Notes under the pieces: generated by a model
Told to the model about the DNA's origin: nothing
The model's input: only the letters and a program-made list of their open reading frames with translations
The model's database searches: none
Made by a program: the position numbers and the translations under genes
Shown: piece after piece, positions 51,801 to 64,000 of the stretch
Layout of the letters: the number at the start of each line of letters is the position of its first letter
Numbering within the stretch: the stretch's first letter is position 1
Source of the DNA: Prosopocoilus inquinatus
Lineage: Eukaryota > Arthropoda > Insecta > Coleoptera > Lucanidae
Direction of reading: 5' to 3'
Length of the DNA stretch: 64,000 nucleotides
Assembly (NCBI GenBank): GCA_036172665.1
Contig: JAYKNF010000051.1
Span: forward strand, 1-64,000

Positions 51801-54800
51801 CAAATAACATAGTAGCTAAGTAAGGATCGATTAGATACATCACAGGAACAACGCTAATGCGTGTTGTTTCGTTTAAAACTATTTCCAGCTTCTGCTGCGT
51901 CCGAAAACGTCGTATCTCACATCAGAGCTACTGGAGTCCATCGAAACGCCAAATAACATGATAGATAAGTAAGGATCGATTAGATACAGCACAGGAACAA
52001 CGCTAATACGTGTTGTTTCGTTTAAAACTATTTCCAGCTTCGGCTGCGTCCGAGAACTTCGTATCTCAAGTCAGGGTTACTGGGGTCCATCCAAACGTCA
52101 AATAACATGATAGATAAGTAAGGATCGATTAGATACATCACAGGAACAACGCTAATGCATGTTGTTTCGTTTAAAACTATTTCTAGCTTCAGCTGCGTCC
52201 GAGAACTTCGTATCTCACATCTAAGTTACTGGAGTCCATCGTAACGCCAAATAACATGATAGATGAGTAAGGATCCATTAGATACATCACAGGAACAACG
52301 CTAATGCGTGTTGTTTCGTTTAAAACTATTTCCAGCTTCTGCTGCGTCCGAGAACTTCGTATCTCACATCTAAGTTACTGGAGTCCATCGAAACGTCAAA
52401 TAACATGATAGATAAGTAAGGATCGATTAGATACAGCACAGGAACAACGCTAATACGTGTTGTTTCGTTTAAAACTATTTCCAGCTCCTGCTGCGTCCCA
52501 AAACATTGTACCTCACATCAGACTTACTGGAGTCCATCCAAACGTCAAATAACATGATAGATAAGTAAGGATCGATTAGATACATCACAGGAACAACGCT
52601 AATGCGTGTTGTTTCGTTTAAAACTATTTCTAGCTTCAGCTGCGTCCGAGAACTTCGTATCTCACATCTAAGTTACTGGAGTCCATCGAAACGTCAAATA
52701 ACATGATAGATAAGTAAGGATCGATTAGATACAGCACAGGAACAACGCTAATACGTGTTGTTTCGTTTAAAACTATTTCCAGCTCCTGCTGCGTCCCAAA
52801 ACATTGTACCTCACATCAGACTTACTGGAGTCCATCCAAACGTCAAATAACATGTTAGATAAGTAAGGATCGTTTAGATACATCACAGGAACAACGCTAA
52901 TACGTGTTGTTTCGTTCAAAACTATTTCCAGCTTCTGCTGCGTCCGAAATCTTTGTGTCTCTCATCAGAGTTACTGGAGTCCATCCAAACGTCAAATAAC
53001 ATGATAGATGAGTAAGGAAGATTAGATACATCACAGGAACAACGCTAATACGTGTTGTTTCGTTTAAAACTATTTCCAGCTTCTGCTGCGTCCGAAAACG
53101 TCGTATCTCACATCAGAGTTACTGGAGTCCATCGAAACGTCAAATAGCATGATAGATAAGTATGGATCGATTAGATACAGCACAGGAACAACGCTAATAC
53201 GTGTTGTTTCGTTCAAAACTATTTCCAGCTTCTGCTGCGTCCGATAACTATGTATCTCACATCAGGGTTACTGGAGTCCGTCCAAACTTCAAATAACATG
53301 ATAGATGAGTAAGGATCGATTAGATACATCACAGGAACAACGCTAATACGTGTTGTTTCGTTTAAAACTATTTCCAGCTTCTGCTGCGTCCGAAAACGTC
53401 GTATATCACATCAGAGTTACTGGAGTCCATCGAAACGTCAAATAACATGATAGATGAGTAAGGATCGATTAGATATATCACAGGAACAACGCTAATACGT
53501 CTTGCTTTGTTTAAAACTATTTCCAGCTTCTGCTGCGTCCGAAAATGTCGTATCTCACATCAAAGTTACTGGAGTCCATCGAAACGTCAAATAACATGAT
53601 AGATAAGCAAGGATCGATTAGATACAGCACAGGAACAACGCTAATGCGTGTTGTTTCGTTTAAAACTATTTCTAGCTTCAGCTGCGTCCGAGAACTTCGT
53701 ATCTCACATCTAAGTTACTGGAGTCCATCGTAACGCCAAATAACATGTTAGATAAGTAAGGATCGTTTAGATACATCACAGGAACAACGCTAATACGTGT
53801 TGTTTCGTTCAAAATTATTTCCAGCTTCTACCGCGTCCGAGAACTTTGTATCTCTCATCAGAGTTACTGGAGTCCGTCCAAACGTCAAATAACATGATAG
53901 ATGAGTAAGGATCGATTAGATACATCACAGGAACAACGCTAATATGTGTTGCTTCGTTTCAAACTATTTCCAGCTGCTGCTGCGTCCGAAAATTTCGTAT
54001 CTCACATTAGAGTTACTGGAGTCCATCGAAACGTCAAATAACATAGCAGCTAAGTAAGGATCGATTAGATACATCACAGGAACAACGTTAATACGTGTTG
54101 TTTCGTTCAAAACTATTTCCAGTTTCTGCTGCGTCCAAAAACTTTGTATCTCACATCAGAGTTACTGGAGTCCATCCAAACGTCAAATAACATGATAGAT
54201 GAGTAAGGATCGATTAGATACATCACAGGAACAACGCTAATACGTGTTGTTTCGTTTAAAACTATTTCCAGCTTCTGCTGCGTCCGAAAACTTCGTATCT
54301 CACATCAGAGCTACTGGAGTTCATCGAAACGCCAAATAGCATGATAGATGAGTAAGGATCGATTAGATACATCACAGGAACAACGCTAATACGTGTTGTT
54401 TCATTTAAAACTATTTCCAGCTTCAGCTGCGTCCGAGAACTTCGTATCTCACATCAAAGTTACTGGAGTCCATCGAAACGCCAAATAACATGATAGATGA
54501 GTAAGGATCGATTAGATACATCACAGGAACAACGCTAATGCGTGTTGTTTCGTTTGAAACTATTTCCAGCTTCTGCTGCGTCCGAAAACGTTGTATCTCA
54601 CATCAGAGCTACTGGAGTTCATCGAAACGCCAAATAACATGATATATGAGTAAGGATCGATTAGATACAGCACAGGAACAACGCTAATACGTGTTGTTTC
54701 GTTTAAAACTATTTCCAGCTCCTGCTGCGTCCAAAAACTTTGTATCTCACATCAGACTTACTGGAGTCCATCCAAACGTCAAATAACATGTTAGATAAGT

Positions 54801-57223
54801 AAGGATCGTTTAGATACATCACAGGAACAACGCTAATACCTGTTGCTTCGTTCAAAACTATTTCCAGTTTCTACTGCGTCCGAGAACTTTGTATCTCTCA
54901 TCAGAGTTACTGGAGTCCGTCCGAACGTCAAATAACATGATAGATGAGTAAGGATCGATTAGATACAGCACAGGAACAACGCTAATACGTGTTGTTTCGT
55001 TTAAAATTATTTCCAGCTTCTGCTGCGTCCAAAAACTTTGTATCTCACATCAGAGTTACTGGAGTCCATCCAAACGTCAAATAACATGATAGATGAGTAA
55101 GGATCGATTAGATACAGCACATGAACAACGCTAATACGTGTTGTTTCGTTCAAAACTATTTCCAGCTTCTGCTGCGTCCGATAACTTTGTATCTCACATC
55201 AGAGTTACTGGAGTCCGTCCAAACGTCAAATAACATGATAGATGAGTAAGAATCGATTAGATACATCACAGGAACAACGCTAATACGTGTTGTTTCGTTT
55301 AAAACTATTTCCAGCTTCTGCTGCGTCCAAAAACTTTGTATCTCACATCAGAGTTACTGGAGTCCATCGAAATGCCAAATAACATGATAGATAAGTAAGG
55401 ATCGATTAGATACTACACAGGAACAACGCTAATGCGTGTTGTTTCGTTTAAAACTATTTCCAGCTTCTGCTGCGTCCGAAAACTTCGTATCTCACATCAG
55501 AGTTACTGGAGTCCATCGAAATGTCAAATAACATGATAGATAAGTAAGGATCGATTAGATACTACACAGGAACAACGCTAATACGTGTTGTTTCCTTCAA
55601 AACTATTTCCAGCTTCTGCTGCGTCCGATAACTATGTATCTCACATCAGGGTTACTGGAGTCCGTCCAAACTTCAAATAACATGATAGATGAGTAAGGAT
55701 CGATTAGATACATCACAGGAACAACGCTAATACGTGTTGTTTCGTTTAAAACTATTTCCAGCTTCTGCTGCGTCCGAAAACGTCGTATATCACATCAGAG
55801 TTACTGGAGTCCATCGAAACGTCAAATAACATGATAGATGAGTAAGGATCGATTAGATATATCACAGGAACAACGCTAATACGTCTTGCTTTGTTTAAAA
55901 CTATTTCCAGCTTCTGCTGCGTCCGAAAATGTCGTATCTCACATCAAAGTTACTGGAGTCCATCGAAACGTCAAATAACATGATAGATAAGCAAGGATCG
56001 ATTAGATACAGCACAGGAACAACGCTAATGCGTGTTGTTTCGTTTAAAACTATTTCTAGCTTCAGCTGCGTCCGAGAACTTCGTATCTCACATCTAAGTT
56101 ACTGGAGTCCATCGTAACGCCAAATAACATGTTAGATAAGTAAGGATCGTTTAGATACATCACAGGAACAACGCTAATACGTGTTGTTTCGTTCAAAATT
56201 ATTTCCAGCTTCTACCGCGTCCGAGAACTTTGTATCTCTCATCAGAGTTACTGGAGTCCGTCCAAACGTCAAATAACATGATAGATGAGTAAGGATCGAT
56301 TAGATACATCACAGGAACAACGCTAATATGTGTTGCTTCGTTTCAAACTATTTCCAGCTGCTGCTGCGTCCGAAAATTTCGTATCTCACATTAGAGTTAC
56401 TGGAGTCCATCGAAACGTCAAATAACATAGCAGCTAAGTAAGGATCGATTAGATACATCATAGGAACAACGTTAATACGTGTTGTTTCGTTCAAAACTAT
56501 TTCCAGTTTCTGCTGCGTCCAAAAACTTTGTATCTCACATCAGAGTTACTGGAGTCCATCCAAACGTCAAATAACATGATAGATGAGTAAGGATCGATTA
56601 GATACATCACAGGAACAACGCTAATACGTGTTGTTTCGTTTAAAACTATTTCCAGCTTCTGCTGCGTCCGAAAACTTCGTATCTCACATCAGAGCTACTG
56701 GAGTCCATCGAAACGCCAAATAGCATGATAGATGAGTAAGGATCGATTAGATACATCACAGGAACAACGCTAATACGTGTTGTTTCATTTAAAACTATTT
56801 CCAGCTTCAGCTGCGTCCGAGAACTTCGTATCTCACATCAAAGTTACTGGAGTCCATCGAAACGCCAAATAACATGATAGATGAGTAAGGATCGATTAGA
56901 TACATCACAGGAACAACGCTAATGCGTGTTGTTTCGTTTGAAACTATTTCCAGCTTCTGCTGCGTCCGAAAACGTCGTATCTCACATCAGAGCTACTGGA
57001 GTTCATCGAAACGCCAAATAACATGATATATGAGTAAGGATCGATTAGATACAGCACAGGAACAACGCTAATACGTGTTGTTTCGTTTAAAACTATTTCC
57101 AGCTCCTGCTGCGTCCAAAAACTTTGTATCTCACATCAGACTTACTGGAGTCCATCCAAACGTCAAATAACATGTTAGATAAGTAAGGATCGTTTAGATA
57201 CATCACAGGAACAACGCTAATAC
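48851..57223 (+). repeat. 8.4-kb segmental duplication, copy 2
   Basis: Partner of 40061-48433. The 417 bases just before it (48434-48850) repeat material from 47391 onward at a seven-monomer offset. The junction between the copies is therefore not a simple end-to-end tandem: a short re-copied piece lies between them. Confidence 0.92.
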
Positions 57224-57924
57224 CTGTTGCTTCGTTCAAAACTATTTCCAGTTTCTACTGCGTCCGAGAACTTTGTATCTCTCATCAGAGTTACTGGAGT
57301 CCGTCCGAACGTCAAATAACATGATAGATGAGTAAGGATCGATTAGATACAGCACAGGAACAACGCTAATACGTGTTGTTTCGTTTAAAACTATTTCCAG
57401 CTTCTGCTGCGTCCAAAAACTTTGTATCTCACATCAGAGTTACTGGAGTCCATCCAAACGTCAAATAACATGATAGATGAGTAAGGATCGATTAGATACA
57501 GCACATGAACAACGCTAATACGTGTTGTTTCGTTCAAAACTATTTCCAGCTTCTGCTGCGTCCGATAACTTTGTATCTCACATCAGAGTTACTGGAGTCC
57601 GTCCAAACGTCAAATAACATGATAGATGAGTAAGAATCGATTAGATACATCACAGGAACAACGCTAATACGTGTTGTTTCGTTTAAAACTATTTCCAGCT
57701 TCTGCTGCGTCCAAAAACTTTGTATCTCACATCAGAGTTACTGGAGTCCATCGAAATGCCAAATAACATGATAGATAAGTAAGGATCGATTAGATACTAC
57801 ACAGGAACAACGCTAATGCGTGTTGTTTCGTTTAAAACTATTTCCAGCTTCTGCTGCGTCCGAAAACTTCGTATCTCACATCAGAGTTACTGGAGTCCAT
57901 CGAAATGTCAAATAACATGATAGA
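53216..57924 (+). repeat. 2,384-bp 16-monomer repeat, nearly complete tandem pair
   Basis: 53216-55541 matches 55600-57924 at 16 monomers. Here the match is about 700 bases longer than in the sister region at 44.4-48.4 kb and includes the CTGTTGCTTCG, CACATGAACAACG and TACTACACAG monomers. One difference is TTTAAAATTATT versus TTTAAAACTATT (near 55002 / 57386). The longer match here shows copy 2 of the 8.4-kb block was extended or corrected after it formed. Confidence 0.85.
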
Positions 57925-60900
57925 TGAGTAAGGATCGATTAGACACATCACAGGAACAACGCTAATACGTGTTGTTTCGTTCAAAACTATTTCCAGCTTC
58001 TGCTGCGTCCGATAACTTTGTATCTCACATCAGAGTTACTGGAGTCTGTCCAAACGTCAAATAACATGATAGATGAGTAAGGATCGATTAGATACATTAC
58101 AGGAACAACGCTAATATGTGTTGTTTCGTTTAAAACTATTTCCAGCTGCTGCTGCCTCCGAAAACGTCGTATCTCACATCAGAGTTACTGGAGTCCATCG
58201 AAATGTCAAATAACATGATAGATAAGTAAGGATCGATTAGATACAGCACAGGAACAACGCTAATGCGTGTTGTTTCATTTAAAACTATTTCTAGCTTCAG
58301 CTGGGTCCGAGAACTTCGTATCTCATATCTAAGTTACTGGAGTTCATCGAAACGCCAAATAACATGATAGATGAGTAAGGATCGATTAGATACATCACAG
58401 GAACAACGCTAATGCGTGTTGTTTCGTTTAAAACTATTTCCAGCTTCTGCTGCGTCCGAAAATTTCGTATCTCACATTAGAGTTACTGGAGTCCATCGAA
58501 ACGTCAAATAACATAGTAGCTAAGTAAGGATCGATTAGATACATCACATGAACAATGCTAATGCGTGTTGTTTCGTTCAAAACTATTTCCAGCTTCTGCT
58601 GCGTCCGAAAACGTCGTATCTCACATCAGAGTTACTGGAGCCCATCGAAACGTCAAATAACATGATAGACAAGTAAGGATCGATTAGATACATCACAGGA
58701 ACATCGCTAATGCGTGTTGTTTCGTTTAAAACTATTTCCAGCCTCTGCTGCGTCCGAAAACGTCGTATCTCACATCAGAGTTACTGGAGCCCATCGAAAC
58801 GTCAAATAACATGATAGATAAGTAAGGATCGATTAGATACAGCACAGGAACAACGCTAAAACGTGTTGTTTCGTTTACAACTATTTCCAGCTCCTGCTGC
58901 GTCCGAAAACTTCGTATCTCACATCTAAGTTACTGGAGTCCATCGAAACGCCAAATAACATGATAGATGAGTAAGGATCGATTAGATACATCACAGGAAC
59001 AACGCTAATGCGTGTTGTTTCGTTTAAAACTATTTCCAGCTTCTGCTGCGTCCGAGAACTTCGTATCTCACGTCAGGGTTACTGGAGTCCATCCAAACGT
59101 CAAATAACATAATAGATAAGTAAGGATCGATTAGATACAGCACAGGAACAACGCTAATACGTGTTGTTTCGTTTAAAACTATTTCCAGCTCCTGCTGCGT
59201 CCAAAAACTTTGTATCTCACATCAGACTTACTGGAGTCCATCCAAACGTCAAATAACATGTTAGATAAGTAAGGATCGTTTAGATACATCACAGGAACAA
59301 CGCTAATACGTGTTGTTTCGTTCAAAACTATTTCCAGCTTCTACTGCGTCCGAGAACTTTGTATCTCTCATCAGAGTTACTGGAGTCCGTCCAAACGTCA
59401 AATAACATGATAGATGAGTAAGGATCGATTAGATACATCACAGGAACAACGCTAATATGTGTTGTTTCGTTTCAAACTATTTCCAGCTGCTGCTGCGTCT
59501 GAAAATTTCATATCTCACATTAGAGTTACTAGAGTCCATCGAAACGTCAAATAACATAGTAGCTAAGTAAGGATCGATTAGATACATCACAGGAACAACG
59601 CTAATAAGTGTTGTTTCGTTCAAAACTATTTCCAGCTTCTGCTGCGTCCAAAAACTTTGTATCTCACATCAGAGTTACTGGAGTCCATCCAAACGTTAAA
59701 TAACATGATAGATGAGTAAGGATCGATTAGATACATCACAGGAACAACGCTGATAGGTGGTGTTTCGTTCAAAACTATTTCCAGCTTCTGCTGCGTCCAA
59801 AAACTTTGTATCTCACATCAGAGTTACTGGGGTCCATCCAAACGTCAAATAACATGATAGATGAGTAAGGATCGATCATATACATCACAGGAACAACGCT
59901 AATACGTGTTGTTTCGTTTAAAACTATTTCCAGCTTCTGCTGCGTCCGAAAACGTCGTATCTCACATCAGAGTTACTGGAGTCCATCGAAACGTCAAATA
60001 ACATGATAGATAAGTAAGGATTGATTAGATACAGCACAGGAACAACGCTAATACGTGTTGTTTCGTTTAAAACTATTTCCAGTTCCTGCTGCGTCCAAAA
60101 ACTTTGTATCTCACATCAGAGTTACTGGAGTCCATCCAAACGTCAAATAACATGTTAGATAAGTAAGGATCGTTTAGATACTTCACAGGAACAACGCTAA
60201 TACGTGTTGTTTCGTTCAAAACTATTTCCAGCTTCTGCTGCGTCCGATAACTTTGTATCTCACATCAGAGTTACTGGAGTCCGTCCAAACGTCAAATAAC
60301 ATGTTAGATAAGTAAGGATCGTTTAGATACTTCACAGGAACAACGCTAATGCGTGTTGTTTCGTTTAAAACTATTTCTAGCTTCAGCTGCGTCCGAGAAC
60401 TTCGTATCTCACATCTAAGTTACTGGAGTCCATCGAAACGCCAAATAACATGATAGATGAGTAAGGATCGATTAGATACATCACAGGAACAACGCTAATG
60501 CGTGTTGTTTCGTTTAAAACTATTTCCAGCTTCTGCTGCGTCCGATAACTTTGTATCTCACATCAGAGTTACTGGAGTCTGTCCAAACGTCAAATAACAT
60601 GATAGATGAGTAAGGATCGATTAGATACATTACAGGAACAACGCTAATATGTGTTGTTTCGTTTAAAACTATTTCCAGCTGCTGCTGCCTCCGAAAACGT
60701 CGTATCTCACATCAGAGTTACTGGAGTCCATCGAAATGTCAAATAACATGATAGATAAGTAAGGATCGATTAGATACAGCACAGGAACAACGCTAATGCG
60801 TGTTGTTTCATTTAAAACTATTTCTAGCTTCAGCTGGGTCCGAGAACTTCGTATCTCACATCTAAGTTACTGGAGTTCATCGAAACGCCAAATAACATGA

Positions 60901-61154
60901 TAGATGAGTAAGGATCGATTAGATACATCACAGGAACAACGCTAATGCGTGTTGTTTCGTTTAAAACTATTTCCAGCTTCTGCTGCGTCCGAAAATTTCG
61001 TATCTCACATTAGAGTTACTGGAGTCCATCGAAACGTCAAATAACATAGTAGCTAAGTAAGGATCGATTAGATACATCACAGGAACAATGCTAATGCGTG
61101 TTGTTTCGTTCAAAACTATTTCCAGCTTCTGCTGCGTCCGAAAACGTCGTATCT

Positions 61155-63064
61155 CACATCAGAGTTACTGGAGTCCATCGAAACGTCAAATAACATGATA
61201 GATGAGTAAGGATCGATTAGATATATCACAGGAACAACGCTAATACGTCTTGCTTTGTTTAAAACTATTTCCAGCTTCTGCTGCGTCCGAAAATGTCGTA
61301 TCTCACATCAAAGTTACTGGAGTCCATCGAAACGTCAAATAACATGATAGATAAGCAAGGATCGATTAGATACAGCACAGGAACAACGCTAATGCGTGTT
61401 GTTTCGTTTAAAACTATTTCTAGCTTCAGCTGCGTCCGAGAACTTCGTATCTCACATCTAAGTTACTGGAGTCCATCGTAACGCCAAATAACATGTTAGA
61501 TAAGTAAGGATCGTTTAGATACATCACAGGAACAACGCTAATACGTGTTGTTTCGTTCAAAATTATTTCCAGCTTCTACCGCGTCCGAGAACTTTGTATC
61601 TCTCATCAGAGTTACTGGAGTCCGTCCAAACGTCAAATAACATGATAGATGAGTAAGGATCGATTAGATACATCACAGGAACAACGCTAATATGTGTTGC
61701 TTCGTTTCAAACTATTTCCAGCTGCTGCTGCGTCCGAAAATTTCGTATCTCACATTAGAGTTACTGGAGTCCATCGAAACGTCAAATAACATAGCAGCTA
61801 AGTAAGGATCGATTAGATACATCATAGGAACAACGTTAATACGTGTTGTTTCGTTCAAAACTATTTCCAGTTTCTGCTGCGTCCAAAAACTTTGTATCTC
61901 ACATCAGAGTTACTGGAGTCCATCCAAACGTCAAATAACATGATAGATGAGTAAGGATCGATTAGATACATCACAGGAACAACGCTAATACGTGTTGTTT
62001 CGTTTAAAACTATTTCCAGCTTCTGCTGCGTCCGAAAACTTCGTATCTCACATCAGAGCTACTGGAGTCCATCGAAACGCCAAATAGCATGATAGATGAG
62101 TAAGGATCGATTAGATACATCACAGGAACAACGCTAATACGTGTTGTTTCATTTAAAACTATTTCCAGCTTCAGCTGCGTCCGAGAACTTCGTATCTCAC
62201 ATCAAAGTTACTGGAGTCCATCGAAACGCCAAATAACATGATAGATGAGTAAGGATCGATTAGATACATCACAGGAACAACGCTAATGCGTGTTGTTTCG
62301 TTTGAAACTATTTCCAGCTTCTGCTGCGTCCGAAAACGTCGTATCTCACATCAGAGCTACTGGAGTTCATCGAAACGCCAAATAACATGATATATGAGTA
62401 AGGATCGATTAGATACAGCACAGGAACAACGCTAATACGTGTTGTTTCGTTTAAAACTATTTCCAGCTCCTGCTGCGTCCAAAAACTTTGTATCTCACAT
62501 CAGACTTACTGGAGTCCATCCAAACGTCAAATAACATGTTAGATAAGTAAGGATCGTTTAGATACATCACAGGAACAACGCTAATACCTGTTGCTTCGTT
62601 CAAAACTATTTCCAGTTTCTACTGCGTCCGAGAACTTTGTATCTCTCATCAGAGTTACTGGAGTCCGTCCGAACGTCAAATAACATGATAGATGAGTAAG
62701 GATCGATTAGATACAGCACAGGAACAACGCTAATACGTGTTGTTTCGTTTAAAACTATTTCCAGCTTCTGCTGCGTCCAAAAACTTTGTATCTCACATCA
62801 GAGTTACTGGAGTCCATCCAAACGTCAAATAACATGATAGATGAGTAAGGATCGATTAGATACAGCACATGAACAACGCTAATACGTGTTGTTTCGTTCA
62901 AAACTATTTCCAGCTTCTGCTGCGTCCGATAACTTTGTATCTCACATCAGAGTTACTGGAGTCCGTCCAAACGTCAAATAACATGATAGATGAGTAAGAA
63001 TCGATTAGATACATCACAGGAACAACGCTAATACGTGTTGTTTCGTTTAAAACTATTTCCAGCT
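61155..63064 (+). repeat. Copy of 55791-57700 (spacing 36 monomers)
   Basis: About 1.9 kb repeated 5,364 bp after 55791, exactly 36 monomers. It carries the TACGTCTTGCTTTG, GAAAATGTCG, AAGCAAGG, TTCTACCGCG, CATAGCAGC, CATCATAGG and CACATGAAC marks. It is the third full occurrence of this series after the 44.4-48.4 and 53.2-57.9 kb groups. It ends where AGCTTCTG is replaced by AGCTGCTG. Confidence 0.85.
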
Positions 63065-63197
63065 GCTGCTGCCTCCGAAAACGTCGTATCTCACATCAGA
63101 GTTACTGGAGTCCATCGAAATGTCAAATAACATGATAGATAAGTAAGGATCGATTAGATACAGCACAGGAACAACGCTAATGCGTGTTGTTTCATTT

Positions 63198-64000
63198 AAA
63201 ACTATTTCCAGCTTCTGCTGCGTCCGATAACTTTGTATCTCACATCAGAGTTACTGGAGTCTGTCCAAACGTCAAATAACATGATAGATGAGTAAGGATC
63301 GATTAGATACATTACAGGAACAACGCTAATATGTGTTGTTTCGTTTAAAACTATTTCCAGCTGCTGCTGCCTCCGAAAACGTCGTATCTCACATCAGAGT
63401 TACTGGAGTCCATCGAAATGTCAAATAACATGATAGATAAGTAAGGATCGATTAGATACAGCACAGGAACAACGCTAATGCGTGTTGTTTCATTTAAAAC
63501 TATTTCTAGCTTCAGCTGGGTCCGAGAACTTCGTATCTCATATCTAAGTTACTGGAGTTCATCGAAACGCCAAATAACATGATAGATGAGTAAGGATCGA
63601 TTAGATACATCACAGGAACAACGCTAATGCGTGTTGTTTCGTTTAAAACTATTTCCAGCTTCTGCTGCGTCCGAAAATTTCGTATCTCACATTAGAGTTA
63701 CTGGAGTCCATCGAAACGTCAAATAACATAGTAGCTAAGTAAGGATCGATTAGATACATCACATGAACAATGCTAATGCGTGTTGTTTCGTTCAAAACTA
63801 TTTCCAGCTTCTGCTGCGTCCGAAAACGTCGTATCTCACATCAGAGTTACTGGAGCCCATCGAAACGTCAAATAACATGATAGACAAGTAAGGATCGATT
63901 AGATACATCACAGGAACATCGCTAATGCGTGTTGTTTCGTTTAAAACTATTTCCAGCCTCTGCTGCGTCCGAAAACGTCGTATCTCACATCAGAGTTACT
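63198..64000 (+). repeat. Copy of 57983-58785 (spacing 35 monomers), cut by window edge
   Basis: Matches 5,215 bp upstream, exactly 35 monomers. Private marks are GCTGCCTCCG (58151 and 63366), CTCATATCTAAG, CATGAACAATGC (58547 and 63762), GATAGACAAG and CCAGCCTCTG. Just before it, a 298-bp dimer step is visible from GCTGCCTCCG at 63068 to 63366. A more diverged relative begins near 60517 (GCTGCCTCCG at 60684). Confidence 0.85.

Larger units (their letters stand above)
5884..64000 (+). repeat. 149-bp satellite array, right arm (forward orientation)
   Basis: About 390 head-to-tail monomers of the same 149-bp family, all opposite in direction to 1-5445, running to the window edge. Landmarks in order within a monomer: AACTATTTCCAGCTTCTG, CGTATCTCACATCAGAG, TTACTGGAGTCCATCG, CAAATAACATGATAGATAAG, TAAGGATCGATTAGATAC, CACAGGAACAACGCTAAT, and GTGTTGTTTCGTTT. 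Length is nearly constant; exceptions are four 140-bp monomers and a few 1-2 base indels. Recurrent variants define subtypes, for example AGCTCCTG, AGCTGCTG or AGCTTCAG; GATCGATT or GATCGTTT; ACATCAC or ACAGCAC. No gene, RNA gene or transposon interrupts it. Location in heterochromatin is inferred. Confidence 0.98.

Noticed and set aside
1..64000. tRNA, rRNA, bacterial promoter or operon features
   Set aside because: The whole window is accounted for by the satellite, minisatellite and an 83-bp island. No RNA-gene box or conserved RNA core was seen.

Overview
The whole 64 kb is eukaryotic satellite DNA. I find no protein-coding gene, tRNA, rRNA, transposon or CRISPR array. Nearly every base belongs to one tandem repeat family with a 149-bp monomer (about 427 copies, roughly 40% GC). 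The host cannot be named from the sequence. A multi-kilobase array with nested higher-order structure points to the centromeric, pericentromeric or subtelomeric heterochromatin of a eukaryote. The reference monomer keeps ten CpG sites where about six would be expected at its GC content. That fits a genome with little CpG methylation, such as many insects or other invertebrates, better than a vertebrate or plant.

Layout: (1) 1-5445, about 36.5 monomers, all in reverse orientation. (2) 5446-5883, a 438-bp non-satellite spacer made of fifteen 21-22 bp minisatellite units (5446-5773), an 83-bp GC-rich unique island with a small nested inverted repeat (5774-5856), one more isolated minisatellite unit (5857-5878) and five junction bases. 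(3) 5884-64000, about 390 monomers, all in forward orientation. The array changes direction only once, and the minisatellite sits exactly at that point.

The right arm is a mosaic of higher-order repeats at several scales. There are local multimers (447-bp trimer; 1,332-bp and 1,341-bp nine-mers; 2,086-bp 14-mer; 2,384-bp 16-mer). There are also long duplications at spacings of 8,344, 8,790, 10,579 and 17,580 bp. The largest is an 8,373-bp tract (40061-48433) present again at 48851-57223 with very few substitutions. One marked monomer recurs at 25668, 34904, 43248 and 52038, giving spacings near 62, 56 and 59 monomers. This suggests repeated unequal exchange of 8-9 kb blocks, with gains and losses of whole monomers. 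Monomers near the orientation switch look more heterogeneous than the block at 24-57 kb.

Within each forward monomer two arrangements deserve attention. One is a hairpin that pairs better in RNA from the forward strand than from the reverse. The other is a GTAAGG ... CTAAT ... TTTCCAG order spaced like a 69-bp mini-intron. Whether either is used cannot be told from sequence. The short open frames in the window run through repeats and are judged not to be genes.
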